Position numbers and translations under genes: made by a program
Part shown: positions 52,768 to 61,360 of the stretch, piece by piece
Position numbering within the stretch: position 1 is the stretch's first letter
Layout: each line of letters opens with the position of its first letter
Assembly: GCF_000829395.1 (NCBI RefSeq)
Contig: NZ_AP014680.1
Location: forward strand, 868,001 to 932,000
Direction: 5' to 3'
Length of the DNA stretch: 64,000 bases
Origin: Paucilactobacillus hokkaidonensis JCM 18461
GTDB lineage: Bacteria; Bacillota; Bacilli; Lactobacillales; Lactobacillaceae
The notes under the pieces: model-generated
The model's database searches: none
What the model saw: the letters and a program-made list of their open reading frames with translations, nothing else
Told to the model about the DNA's origin: nothing

Positions 52768-53884
52768 AGCTACAAAAGAAGAAAAACTGATTTGTATTGG
52801 TTGTGGTGCAACGATTCAAAGTGAAGATCCACAAGCAATTGGATACACACCAGAATCTGCGATCAAAAAAGGTCTAGAAAACAATGAATTGTATTGTCAA
52901 CGGTGTTTCAGACTACGGCATTATAATGAAATTGCTCCAGTTTCATTGACAGATGATGATTTTCTACGATTATTAAATCAAATTAGTGATGCAAAAGCTC
53001 TGATCGTGTACGTTGTTGATATTTTTGATTTTAATGGCAGTGTGATTCCAGGGCTGCATCGATTTGTTGGAAATAATCCAGTTTTATTGGTTGGTAACAA
53101 AGAAGACCTGTTACCACATTCTTTACGACGTTCTAAGTTGGCAGATTGGATGAGACAACAAGCTAATTTAAATGGTATTCATCCAGATGCAGTGGCACTT
53201 GTTTCGGCTAAGAAGAACCGTCAAGTTGATGATTTATTGGAATTAATTGAAAAGCGACGTCAGAATCGGGATGTTTACGTTGTTGGGGTGACCAATGTCG
53301 GTAAATCAACTTTAATTAATCAGATTATTAAGCAAACAACTGGTGTTAAAGAGCTGATCACGACTTCTAGATTTCCAGGGACAACCCTTGATAAGATTGA
53401 GATTCCATTAGATGATGGGCACCAATTGATTGATACACCAGGAATTATTCATCCAGATCAAATGGCCCATGTATTATCAGATCAAGCGCTGAAAATTGTG
53501 GCACCACAAAAAGAAATTAAACCGCGGACATTTCAATTAGATGAACAACAGACTATTTTCTTGGGTGGTGTTGCTCGCTTTGATTATGAGTATGGTCCTA
53601 AAAAGGGCGTTGTGGCTTATTTTGAGAATAACCTTAATTTACACCGTACTAAATTGAGTAATGCAGATGCCTTTTATGAAAAACATCTGGGTGACCTGTT
53701 AACGCCGCCAACTATGGATGAGAAAGACTCATTTCCAGCATTGGAGCGTCACGAATTTCACGTTGACGTCAAAAGTGACCTTGTAATAGAAGGACTTGGA
53801 TGGATAACAATACCAGCGGACGCAACCGTAGCAGGTTTTGCTCCTAAGGGAGTCTCGGTAATTATTCGCCGAGCAATGATTTAG
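52760..53884 (+). CDS. yqeH: Ribosome-biogenesis GTPase YqeH
   Basis: A 374-residue circularly permuted GTPase. The N-terminal zinc finger CIGCG...CQRC comes first. The G-motifs follow in permuted order: NKED (G4, LLVGNKEDLL), SAKK (G5), then GVTNVGKSTL (G1) and DTPG (G3). A C-terminal RNA-binding domain is present. It assists 30S subunit assembly. AGGAGGA precedes the ATG. Confidence 0.95.
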   Translation: MTEATKEEKLICIGCGATIQSEDPQAIGYTPESAIKKGLENNELYCQRCFRLRHYNEIAPVSLTDDDFLRLLNQISDAKALIVYVVDIFDFNGSVIPGLHRFVGNNPVLLVGNKEDLLPHSLRRSKLADWMRQQANLNGIHPDAVALVSAKKNRQVDDLLELIEKRRQNRDVYVVGVTNVGKSTLINQIIKQTTGVKELITTSRFPGTTLDKIEIPLDDGHQLIDTPGIIHPDQMAHVLSDQALKIVAPQKEIKPRTFQLDEQQTIFLGGVARFDYEYGPKKGVVAYFENNLNLHRTKLSNADAFYEKHLGDLLTPPTMDEKDSFPALERHEFHVDVKSDLVIEGLGWITIPADATVAGFAPKGVSVIIRRAMI

Positions 53885-53899
53885 AAAACGAGGAAAGCA

Positions 53900-54211
53900 A
53901 TGGAATTAAGAGGAAAACAAAAACGTTATCTACGTGCCCAGGCGCATTCATTACGACCACTGTTTGCAGTTGGTAAGGAAGGCCTCAGTGATAATTGGTT
54001 GGATCAATTAAGCGGGGCGTTAGATAAGCGTGAACTAATTAAAGTTAACATCTTACAAAATTCTGATGTGACGATTGATGAAGTTCAGCAATTTATCGAA
54101 AGTAAAACCAATATTCAAGTAGTCCAAAAAATTGGACGAGTATTAGTTTTATTTATGGTATCTCGTGATGAATCAATGCGCCAGTTATCACAGACTGTAA
54201 GCAAGATTTGA
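53900..54211 (+). CDS. yhbY: CRM-domain RNA-binding protein YhbY
   Basis: A 103-residue CRM/YhbY protein (MELRGKQKRYLRAQAHSLRPLFAVGKEGLSD in pieces, KRELIKVNIL, IGRVLVLF). It has a GxxG-like RNA-binding loop, and the family associates with pre-50S ribosomes. CGAGGAAAG precedes the ATG. Confidence 0.94.
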   Translation: MELRGKQKRYLRAQAHSLRPLFAVGKEGLSDNWLDQLSGALDKRELIKVNILQNSDVTIDEVQQFIESKTNIQVVQKIGRVLVLFMVSRDESMRQLSQTVSKI

Positions 54212-54223
54212 GGAAGTGATTTT

Positions 54224-54859
54224 TTGCAACATCAAACTACTACTGATGTAACTACACAAACTATTACGCAGACTAAAACAGATGGTCATAAAAGAAGAAT
54301 TGGGTTGTATGGTGGAACGTTTAATCCAATTCACACAAGCCATTTAATTGTGGCCGACCAAGTTGGTAATGCATTAGGATTGGATGAAGTTTTGTTCTTA
54401 CCTGATATGATTCCACCTCATGTGGACGCAAAAGATTCAATTAATCCACAATTACGAATTGATATGATTCAGTTGGCTATTGAAGATAATCCAATGTTTG
54501 GAATTGAATTGGCTGAGGTAAAACGTGGTGGAATTAGTTATACGTTTGATACAATTAAGGAACTAAAAAGAGTTCATCCTGAAAATGATTATTATTTTAT
54601 CATTGGTGGCGACATGGTTGCGTATTTGCCTACATGGCATCGAATTGATGAGCTGGCCAATATGGTCACATTTGTCGGTGTAAGACGACTTGGGTATGAG
54701 ACTAAAAGTAAGTATCCAGTGATTTGGGTTGACGCACCACTAATCGACATTAGTTCTACTGATATCAGACATCGGGTTGAAACCGGGCAATCAGTGCGTT
54801 ATTTAGTACCAAATAAGGTTGCTGCATTTATAAAGGAGCATCGTTTATATCTTGAATGA
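54224..54859 (+). CDS. nadD: Nicotinate-nucleotide adenylyltransferase
   Basis: A 211-residue nucleotidyltransferase for NAD synthesis: GLYGGTFNPIHTSHL with the HxxH ATP site, FIIGGDMV, WHRIDEL, and ISSTDIR near the end. It starts at a TTG after GAGGAAG and carries about 25 extra N-terminal residues rich in Thr and Gln before the core. It overlaps yqeK by eight bases. Confidence 0.95.
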   Translation: MQHQTTTDVTTQTITQTKTDGHKRRIGLYGGTFNPIHTSHLIVADQVGNALGLDEVLFLPDMIPPHVDAKDSINPQLRIDMIQLAIEDNPMFGIELAEVKRGGISYTFDTIKELKRVHPENDYYFIIGGDMVAYLPTWHRIDELANMVTFVGVRRLGYETKSKYPVIWVDAPLIDISSTDIRHRVETGQSVRYLVPNKVAAFIKEHRLYLE

Positions 54860-55460
54860 AGAATTAATCTATCAACAACATTTGATTCCAAACACGCGGT
54901 TAGAATTGATTTCAATTTTAAAAGGCGCCTTAAGTAAAACAAGGTTTGAACACGTTCTCCGAGTTGAACAGACGGCAATTAAATTGGCCAAGCTTAATGA
55001 TGTTGATATTGAAAAGGCTAGCCTAGCTGGATTAGTTCATGATTATGCCAAGCAACGTCCTGATCAAGATTTTATTACTATTATTAATGAAAATAAAATG
55101 GATCCGGATTTGCTTAATTATAGTAATGCTATTTGGCACGGTGTCGTGGGCGCTGAACTGGTCAAACAAGAACTTAATATTTGGGATGAAGATATTTTAA
55201 ATGCTGTCCGACACCATACAACGGGTGCAGCGGTTATGAGTAAATTGGAACAGGTTATTTATATGGCTGACTATATTGAGCCAGGGCGTGAATTTCCGGG
55301 AGTTGAAACAGCAAGGGACGTTACAAAAGCAAATCTAAGTGCAGGTGTAAGTTATCAAACGAAACAAACACTTCAATATTTAATTGAACACAATAAAGCT
55401 GTGTACCCGGAAACAATTACGACCTATAATGCATGGGTTGCAGATAATGGAGGTATTTAA
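54852..55460 (+). CDS. yqeK: YqeK-family HD-domain hydrolase
   Basis: A 202-residue HD-domain protein (FEHVLRVEQTAIKLA, GLVHDYAKQ, WHGVVGAEL, AVRHHTTGA, YMADYIEPGR). YqeK enzymes hydrolyse diadenosine tetraphosphate. TTG start inside nadD with AAGGAG about 13 bases upstream. Confidence 0.94.
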   Translation: MNEELIYQQHLIPNTRLELISILKGALSKTRFEHVLRVEQTAIKLAKLNDVDIEKASLAGLVHDYAKQRPDQDFITIINENKMDPDLLNYSNAIWHGVVGAELVKQELNIWDEDILNAVRHHTTGAAVMSKLEQVIYMADYIEPGREFPGVETARDVTKANLSAGVSYQTKQTLQYLIEHNKAVYPETITTYNAWVADNGGI

Positions 55461-55816
55461 TGGATAGCAAAGAGATTTTAAAGACAGTAGTAAGGGCTGC
55501 TGATGATAAACGTGCTGAAGACATGGTTGCGTTAGATGTCAGAGAAGTTAGTCTGATGGCTGATTATTTTGTCATTATGGATGCAAATTCAAAACGACAA
55601 GTACAAGCAATTGCTGAGGCAGTGGTCGATCAGGATCAAGCATCAGATATCACAGTAAAACAAGTTGAAGGTAAACAGACTGGTGAATGGGTGCTAGTAG
55701 ATTTAGGCGATGTGATTGTGCATATTTTCCAAAAAGAACAGCGTGAATACTATAATTTAGAAAAATTATGGTCACAAGCACCATTGGTTAATATTGATGC
55801 GTGGATGGAAGTATGA
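55460..55816 (+). CDS. rsfS: Ribosome silencing factor RsfS
   Basis: A 118-residue RsfS/Iojap protein (DKRAEDMVALDVREVSLMADYFVI, EWVLVDLGDVIVHIF, YYNLEKLW). It binds L14 and blocks subunit joining in starvation. Its start shares a base with the yqeK stop. Confidence 0.96.
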   Translation: MDSKEILKTVVRAADDKRAEDMVALDVREVSLMADYFVIMDANSKRQVQAIAEAVVDQDQASDITVKQVEGKQTGEWVLVDLGDVIVHIFQKEQREYYNLEKLWSQAPLVNIDAWMEV

Positions 55817-56553
55817 TTTATGCCAGCTTCGCCCAGCTATATGACGAACTATTTGACGAGAAACTATATGTTGAATGGGAAGAATTTGTCACAGCACAAA
55901 TAAATCCTAATAGTAATACTTTGGACCTTGCTGGTGGGGCTGGCAGACTAGCAACTTTGTTAGCAAAACGTAATTATTCGGTTGACGTGGCGGACCTATC
56001 TACAGAAATGCTTAGCTTGGCTGAACAGCATGCCCGGGAAAACAATGTAGATATTAAATTGTTTGAGGCTAATATGCTTGATCTTAGTGAGTTGAGTCAG
56101 TACGATAACATTCTATGTTTTGCTGATTCATTGTGTTATTTAAAGGATTTAACGCAAATTGAAACCACCTTTACTCAGGTAAACGGACATTTAACTGATA
56201 ATGGGATGTTTTTGTTTGATGTAATTACACCGTATCAGACGGACTATGTTTATCCTGATTATATGTATAATTATGAGGATGAGCAACATGAGCGCGCTTT
56301 TTTATGGCAAAGCTATGCTGACGAACAACAAGAACATGGTGTGATTCACGAGCTAACTTTTTTTAATCAAATTAACAAGCAAAATAAGTATGAGCGTGTT
56401 GCTGAAACTCATTTTGAAAAGACGTATGAACTTGATCAATATTTGGCGGCACTGAAACAAGCTAATTTTAGCAAAGTAACGGTTAGCGCTGACTTTGGTC
56501 ATCAAAAAATTAATGAGCAGACAACACGGTGGTTTTTTGTTTGTCAAAAGTGA
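55813..56553 (+). CDS. yqeM: Class I SAM-dependent methyltransferase (YqeM)
   Basis: A 246-residue methyltransferase with SAM motif NTLDLAGGAGRLATLLA (DLAGGAGR in place of the usual acidic-GxGxG) and VADLSTEMLSLAEQ. The ATG at 55813 overlaps the rsfS stop (ATGA) and follows GGAAG. Target unknown. Confidence 0.88.
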   Translation: MIYASFAQLYDELFDEKLYVEWEEFVTAQINPNSNTLDLAGGAGRLATLLAKRNYSVDVADLSTEMLSLAEQHARENNVDIKLFEANMLDLSELSQYDNILCFADSLCYLKDLTQIETTFTQVNGHLTDNGMFLFDVITPYQTDYVYPDYMYNYEDEQHERAFLWQSYADEQQEHGVIHELTFFNQINKQNKYERVAETHFEKTYELDQYLAALKQANFSKVTVSADFGHQKINEQTTRWFFVCQK

Positions 56554-56563
56554 GTGTGGTTAG

Positions 56564-57703
56564 ATGAAAGCGGTTGGGCTGGTAGCAGAATATAATCCGT
56601 TGCATAACGGTCATTTGTATCATTTAAAGATGGCCAAACAGATTACCAAAGCGGATGTTACAGTTGCCGTGATGAGCGGTAATTTTACGCAGCGGGCTGA
56701 ACCAACAATTTTAGACAAATGGCAACGAACTAAAGAAGCATTATCCGTTGGAGTTGATTTGGTGGTTGAATTACCAATGCAGTATGCAGTCCAACCAGCC
56801 CATCTATTTGCGAGTGGAGCACTTTCATTATTGGATAGTTTGCAGATTGACGATTTTGTTTTTGGAGCCGAACATCCAGATTGGGACTTTAATTCACTAG
56901 TTCAAGCTGAAAATAAGTTTGAGTCCACCGATTTTTCAAAATATAATGCTACTTACGCGACTGCTTTTAATAACCAGTTAATTGAGCATACTGGTATTTC
57001 TTTAACGGAACCAAATGATATTTTAGCGTTTGGATACACTAAAGCTAAACTGAAGTCAAAATTATCGGTTAACTTACATCCGGTTAAGCGCGTTGGTAGT
57101 GCCTATCATGATGAAAAAATTGATGACACCAGTTCTATTAGTAGTGCCAGTGCGATTAGAAAGGCTGTAAAAAATGGTAGTGCTGGTTTTGAATCGCTAG
57201 TACCAGAACAAACTGCGGTAGATTTAAAAGAGTTGAAGGATGTTAATGATTGGAATGATTTATATCCATTGCTGCGATATCAACTAATTCAAGCACCATT
57301 GAACTATTTGGCACAGACATATCAAATGTCTGAGGGATTAGAACATCGATTAAAACAGGCTGCACAAAGGGCTTCTGATTTTGATGCGTTTATGCGGTTG
57401 GCTAAGAGTAAACGATACACGTATTCTCGGATACAGCGAGTTTGTTTGTATGCACTTTTACAAATTAGTGATGAACAGATGCAAATTAAAAATAAACAGT
57501 TGTATTTGCGAATATTAGGTTTTAATCACCTTGGTCAAGAATATTTACATCAGATTAAGAAAACTGTTAAAATACCAATAATTACAAAAGTAGATCAAAA
57601 GAGTAGAGATGGACAGTTGCAATTAGATTACCGTGCAGGAAAGTTGTATGAACAATTATCTGGTGTAGAACAGGATATGCGACGTAGACCGATTATTGTT
57701 TAG
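56564..57703 (+). CDS. tmcAL: tRNA(Met) cytidine acetate ligase
   Basis: A 379-residue protein (formerly YlbM). The N-terminal nucleotidyltransferase motif is GLVAEYNPLHNGHLYHL and SGNFTQRAEP; SSISSASAIRKAV is the conserved ATP-site loop. TmcAL makes N4-acetylcytidine at the wobble base of elongator tRNA-Met using acetate and ATP. Last gene of the yqeG cluster. Confidence 0.93.
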   Translation: MKAVGLVAEYNPLHNGHLYHLKMAKQITKADVTVAVMSGNFTQRAEPTILDKWQRTKEALSVGVDLVVELPMQYAVQPAHLFASGALSLLDSLQIDDFVFGAEHPDWDFNSLVQAENKFESTDFSKYNATYATAFNNQLIEHTGISLTEPNDILAFGYTKAKLKSKLSVNLHPVKRVGSAYHDEKIDDTSSISSASAIRKAVKNGSAGFESLVPEQTAVDLKELKDVNDWNDLYPLLRYQLIQAPLNYLAQTYQMSEGLEHRLKQAAQRASDFDAFMRLAKSKRYTYSRIQRVCLYALLQISDEQMQIKNKQLYLRILGFNHLGQEYLHQIKKTVKIPIITKVDQKSRDGQLQLDYRAGKLYEQLSGVEQDMRRRPIIV

Positions 57704-57732
57704 TTTAGTATTTTTCAGACTTTTTTTGGACA

Positions 57733-57848
57733 TGTTCGTAAGGTCGGATATCAATAGTTAGGTTGCAAATAACAATTAATAAGTCGATTTATAGTTTATT
57801 GATTGTTATTTGCAACTTAGTTTGTGAAATCTAAACGTCCCACGAACA
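57733..57848 (-). repeat. Element B, inverted single copy upstream of yceD
   Basis: On the minus strand it shares GTGTTCG, then ACTAAG and AACAATCAATAAA in the same order as the 50.5 kb units. Outer arms are TGTTCGT/ACGAACA, and the inner stem GTTGCAAATAACAATTAATAA pairs over 21 positions with its partner at 57795-57816. It ends 18 bases before the yceD promoter. Confidence 0.7.
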
Positions 57849-57865
57849 CTGTCAAGGATATAACG

Positions 57866-57894
57866 TTGACAATCAATTTGTGTCCTAGTATAAT
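57866..57894 (+). promoter_or_regulatory. Sigma-A promoter of yceD-rpmF
   Basis: Perfect consensus TTGACA (57866-57871), 17 bases, TATAAT (57889-57894). Because it lies inside the in-frame upstream extension of yceD, it fixes the true start at 57923. Confidence 0.9.
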
Positions 57895-57922
57895 TAAGCA
57901 CGTTGCATTAGGAGGTAGTACC

Positions 57923-58483
57923 ATGAAATGGTCATTGAATGAACTGCAGCAATACCAAGATGAGCCACTTTCGTTGAATAGTACGATTGACCTGAACGCA
58001 TCATTAACTGAGCGTTTCCCCGATTTGATTTTGGCAGTAGCTCCCGTGAACGTAACGGGATATCTTTCTTATGAAAAAGGGGATGTGATGGTAACAGCCA
58101 CGGTTAAAACCGATTTGACCTTACCATCAACGCGCTCATTGACACCGGTGAAATTTCCAACTCAATTTACATTCACTGAGTACTATTTGGAGGATGAAAG
58201 TCATATTGAGCGATATGAAAATGATGAAACGGTGATTGTGTTGGATGACGATCGAAAGATTGATTTTGATGAGGCAGTGGCAGAAAACATTGTCTTAGAG
58301 CTTCCAATGCGCGTTTTGTCCAAAGAAGAGCAACAACAAGGAGCGCCATTACCAACTGGAAGTGGTTGGGAAGTGGTCTCTGAAGAAGATTATGTTGCTA
58401 ATGGGACAAAACATGACTCAGTTGATCCACGTCTAGCTAAATTAAAAGAATTACTTCCTGATCAGGATGATAACAATAATTAG
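57923..58483 (+). CDS. yceD: YceD/DUF177-family 23S rRNA accumulation protein
   Basis: A 186-residue acidic protein (MKWSLNELQQYQDEPLSLN; YLSYEKGDVMVTATVKTDLTLPSTRSL; RKIDFDEAVAENIVLELPMRVL). It pairs with rpmF, the usual context of YceD, which supports 50S assembly. AGGAGG precedes the ATG at 57923. Confidence 0.94.
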   Translation: MKWSLNELQQYQDEPLSLNSTIDLNASLTERFPDLILAVAPVNVTGYLSYEKGDVMVTATVKTDLTLPSTRSLTPVKFPTQFTFTEYYLEDESHIERYENDETVIVLDDDRKIDFDEAVAENIVLELPMRVLSKEEQQQGAPLPTGSGWEVVSEEDYVANGTKHDSVDPRLAKLKELLPDQDDNNN

Positions 58484-58535
58484 CAGACAAGTTTAAAATT
58501 TCAGTGGATAATTTTTTTGATAGGAGGTGGCATTA

Positions 58536-58715
58536 ATGGCTGTTCCAGCACGAAAAACATCAAAGACTAAAAAGGCAATGCGTCGCGGACACATTAAACT
58601 TTCAGTTCCTGGTTTGGCACCATGTCCAAATTGTGGAGAATTACGTAAATCACATATGGTTTGCCCAAATTGTGGATTCTACGATGGCAAGCAAGTAGTT
58701 AGTGATAACAATTAA
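58536..58715 (+). CDS. rpmF: 50S ribosomal protein L32
   Basis: A 59-residue L32 with N-terminus [18 protein letters not shown] and a zinc-binding pair CPNCG/CPNCG. AGGAGG precedes the ATG at 58536. Confidence 0.98.
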   Translation: MAVPARKTSKTKKAMRRGHIKLSVPGLAPCPNCGELRKSHMVCPNCGFYDGKQVVSDNN

Positions 58716-58726
58716 TTAATATAAAA

Positions 58727-58766
58727 AAGAAACATTCACGGCGCCGGACCTGAATGTTTCTTTTTT
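58727..58766 (+). terminator. Terminator after rpmF
   Basis: AGAAACATTCA and TGAATGTTTCT around a GC-rich loop, followed by TTTTTT. Confidence 0.9.
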
Positions 58767-58806
58767 TAGATTTAATATAAAATAAATATGGAAGGAGTGC
58801 TGAGCA

Positions 58807-59508
58807 ATGTTTGAGGTAACAACTTTACATATTATCTTGCGGCTAGTTTTAATTATATTAATTTCCGGAATTATTGGTTATGATCGTGAGCATAAAAGTC
58901 GTCCAGCAGGGATTAGAACAACGATGTTAGTTGGAGTGGGAGCTTGTATCATTGCCATGACACAGCAAGAAATTGCATATCAGGCAATTCAGTTTACAAT
59001 TGCACATCGTAATTTAGGTAATGTTGTACGAACTGACCAAGCACGTCTAATTTGCCAGGTGGTTAGTGGCATTGGATTTTTAGGTGCCGGAACAATTATA
59101 GTTCATCGTGGTGATATTTCGGGCTTAACGACGGCTGCATCATTGTGGGTGACAGCTGGGTTAGGGATAGTAGTCGGAATGGGCTATTATGAAATTGCTG
59201 TAATTAGTTCATTAGTTGTAATTTGTGTGTTGATGTTTGTCAAACGGATTATTCATGTGAATGTACTTTTAAAATTAGAAGTACAATATCTGAACAAAAA
59301 AGAAGCTTTAGCGGTTACTGACCAGTACTTTGATGACCACGGGATTAAGATTCGGAAGGTCAAACTTTCGTCGAAAATAATTGCTGAACGACTACAGTTT
59401 ACCAGTTATTTTGAATTATCATTACCAAAACAAATGACACTTGCACAAGTGGAAAATGACTTAGCTCATAAACAGGAGATCATTGCAGTTAGAAGAATTG
59501 AAGTTTAA
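58807..59508 (+). CDS. MgtC/SapB-family membrane protein
   Basis: A 233-residue protein: an MgtC domain (about 1-145) with GIIGYDREHKSRPAGIRTTMLVGVGA in pieces, SGIGFLGAGTI and GLTTAASLWVTAGLGI, then a soluble ACT-like domain. MgtC proteins modulate F-ATPase and magnesium or acid adaptation. GGAAGGAG precedes the ATG. No other magnesium gene is nearby. Confidence 0.9.
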   Translation: MFEVTTLHIILRLVLIILISGIIGYDREHKSRPAGIRTTMLVGVGACIIAMTQQEIAYQAIQFTIAHRNLGNVVRTDQARLICQVVSGIGFLGAGTIIVHRGDISGLTTAASLWVTAGLGIVVGMGYYEIAVISSLVVICVLMFVKRIIHVNVLLKLEVQYLNKKEALAVTDQYFDDHGIKIRKVKLSSKIIAERLQFTSYFELSLPKQMTLAQVENDLAHKQEIIAVRRIEV

Positions 59509-59538
59509 ACAATCTAACATCAGAACTTTTTTGTTTAC

Positions 59539-59720
59539 ACTGAAAGTGAAGTCAAGACCGTCCATACTCTCTGGGACTTCGAGTCCGTAATTTAAAAGGG
59601 CATCCTGCACTTTCATCGCACAAATATGATTTAAGATTGAGGACCTAAGAGGCCGTGTTTAGGAAATGATTTAATGCGCTGAAAGTATAGTTACGACTTC
59701 ATAAACTTGATAAGGAAGTG
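59539..59720 (+). ncRNA. Candidate IS110 bridge RNA region
   Basis: Non-coding sequence just 5' of the transposase. TGAAAGTG (59541-59548) pairs exactly with CACTTTCA (59608-59615), enclosing GAAGTC/GACTTC and GGACT-TCG-AGTCC. A second hairpin CCTAA/TTAGG (59644-59663) has a ten-base loop. Bridge RNAs of IS110-group elements lie at this place and consist of a stem-loop followed by two internal-loop hairpins. The guide loops were not identified. Confidence 0.45.
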
Positions 59721-59725
59721 ATATT

Positions 59726-60934
59726 TTGTCTGATGTAATCGCATTGGATGTTTCAAAAAACCACAGCTACGCTGTTTGGTATCGTAATAATAAATGCTTA
59801 AGCGAGTTCAACTTTCAACATAATAAAGTGGGATTTCAACGGCTCAAAAGAATTGTGGATGAAGCGAAGAGCCCAACAGTTTACTTTGAAGCCACTGGTA
59901 TTTATTCTCGCCCAGTTGCTCGTTTTTGTCAGGATAATCAGTTCAAGTATGCTCAGTTAAATCCATTAGAACTTCATCTTCATTCTGAAAATTTGCGACG
60001 TATTAAAACTGACAAGGTTGATGCACATAAAATGGCTCACGCAGTAGTAGAAAAAAAATACCGATGCACTAATACCTGGTCTAAAAATTATCGAAAATTA
60101 CACGAATTAAGTCGATTCTATGATCAAATAAGTGATGAAATTAAGTTGAAACGTCTCAGACTATATACGGCTCTTGATCAAACTTTTCCTGAGGAAGAAC
60201 AGCTTTTTACTAATCAAGTCTCAAAATTAGCCTTGAACGTAATTCTGCTATTTCCTCACCCAGATTTGGTACGATCTTTTTCGCGTACGCGTTTAAAAAA
60301 TAAACTAATGTCTCAAATTGATAAAAGATTATCCCAAGCCAAAGGCTTGAAGTACGCAGAAAAGCTTCTTAAATTTGCTAAAATTAGTTATCCGGCCGCT
60401 GACGTCGATAGTATTCAAGTTCAGGAAGTTAAGTACTACTGTCGCCAATTAATTGAGCTAACCAAGGAAAAAGATGCATTAGTAAAACAAACAGAGAAAT
60501 TAGCACAATCATTGCAAGTTTATAAAATTTATACCTCAATACCTGGTATTGGACCTTTAACGGCCTCTCGTTTGCTAGGTGAACTCGGTGATATTACTCG
60601 TTTTGATAATGCTAATCAACTAAATGACTATATTGGTATTGATTTAAACCGTTATCAATCAGGTAAGTATCAACGACAGGACCATATTAATAAACGCGGT
60701 AATCCACATGGTCGAGCGCTTGTTTATATAATTGTTCGTAATATGATTCGTCAGAAAGCAGTGGCTAATAATCACATTGTTGATTATTATTACCGACTAA
60801 AAAAGCGACCTATCCCTAAACGAGATAAGGTCGCAGTGGTTGCCTGTATGAACAGGACACTAAAATGCCTTTATGCCATGGTAACAGCAGGCACTGAATA
60901 CGTTTATGCGTATGCGGACTCGCGGTCCCTTTAA
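59726..60934 (+). CDS. IS110-family transposase (DEDD, bridge-RNA-guided recombinase family)
   Basis: A 402-residue protein. The N-terminal RuvC-like DEDD domain starts ALDVSKNHSYAVW, then FEATGIYSRPV, KTDKVDAHKMAHA. A helical middle and the C-terminal Transposase_20 domain follow: TSIPGIGPLTASRLLGELGDI and KRGNPHGRALVY with the catalytic serine region. TTG start after AAGGAAG. The frame is intact and no motif is missing, so it may be active. Confidence 0.93.
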   Translation: MSDVIALDVSKNHSYAVWYRNNKCLSEFNFQHNKVGFQRLKRIVDEAKSPTVYFEATGIYSRPVARFCQDNQFKYAQLNPLELHLHSENLRRIKTDKVDAHKMAHAVVEKKYRCTNTWSKNYRKLHELSRFYDQISDEIKLKRLRLYTALDQTFPEEEQLFTNQVSKLALNVILLFPHPDLVRSFSRTRLKNKLMSQIDKRLSQAKGLKYAEKLLKFAKISYPAADVDSIQVQEVKYYCRQLIELTKEKDALVKQTEKLAQSLQVYKIYTSIPGIGPLTASRLLGELGDITRFDNANQLNDYIGIDLNRYQSGKYQRQDHINKRGNPHGRALVYIIVRNMIRQKAVANNHIVDYYYRLKKRPIPKRDKVAVVACMNRTLKCLYAMVTAGTEYVYAYADSRSL

Positions 60935-61008
60935 AAACTCGGAGTTAGATTACTCCATAACTGAATAATATTCCTTTTCTCAGTATTTTTAAAGTTAAAT
61001 ATTGAGAT

Positions 61009-61031
61009 TGGGTTTGTGTACCCATTTTTTG
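61009..61031 (+). terminator. Terminator downstream of the IS110 transposase
   Basis: TGGGT-TTGTG-TACCCA followed by TTTTTTG. A GGAGT-TAGATT-ACTCC hairpin lies closer to the gene (about 60939-60956). From 61032 to 61157 I see only an imperfect GATTCAC/GTGAACC dyad. Confidence 0.7.
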
Positions 61032-61157
61032 TGACCGTTTACGACCTCTAACCTTAATTCCAAGAGCATGATTCACTTCGTGAACCATAAATTAAAATTA
61101 ATAATTCAAGACCATAAGATTAAATCTGGGGCTTGACTAATCGTAGGAAAAAAGAGA

Positions 61158-61267
61158 GTGGGCAATAAGGCGATTAGATTCTGAGCATAGTCTAGATTAA
61201 CGAATGATCCGGACTTTGGATCGTTTGTTAATCGTAGCTAAGCGGAAGAATCTGCCTTATTGCCCAC
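61158..61267 (+). repeat. Element A copy 2
   Basis: Outer stem GTGGGCAATAAGGC / GCCTTATTGCCCAC (14 bp). The 5' internal strand is GATTAGATTCTGAGCATAGT, the distal stem GATTAACGAATGATCC / GGATCGTTTGTTAATC with loop GGACTTT, and the 3' internal strand GTAGCTAAGCGGAAGAATCT. The architecture equals copy 1 at 34.6 kb with compensatory differences in both stems. Confidence 0.78.
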
Positions 61268-61296
61268 GTTTTAGCAATAAAAGTTCGTAAATAATA

Positions 61297-61332
61297 AAGA
61301 GGACGCAGCAAACGGAGTTTGCTCATCCTCTT
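61297..61332 (-). terminator. Terminator of the alcohol dehydrogenase gene
   Basis: On the minus strand AAGAGGATGAGCAAAC-TCC-GTTTGCTGCGTCCTCTT with TATTATTT following. It has internal mismatches but is stable. Confidence 0.75.
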
Positions 61333-61360
61333 CTTATTCCAAATTAGGTATTAGTAATTT

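Larger units (their letters stand above)
59521..61035 (+). mobile_element. IS110-family insertion sequence, ends approximate
   Basis: A DEDD transposase gene is flanked by about 200 bases of non-coding sequence on each side. IS110 elements leave no target duplication and usually lack terminal inverted repeats, so I cannot fix the ends. The limits given run from just after mgtC to the terminator at 61009-61030. It lies between complete genes and disrupts none. Confidence 0.65.

Noticed and set aside
57824-57922. N-terminal extension of yceD to 57824
   Set aside because: A perfect TTGACA-17-TATAAT promoter lies inside the extension and an excellent ribosome site precedes the ATG at 57923.
61158-61267. 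Element A copy 2 as the end of the IS110 element
   Set aside because: The same element occurs after prsA with no transposase nearby, so it is an independent repeat and not an IS end.
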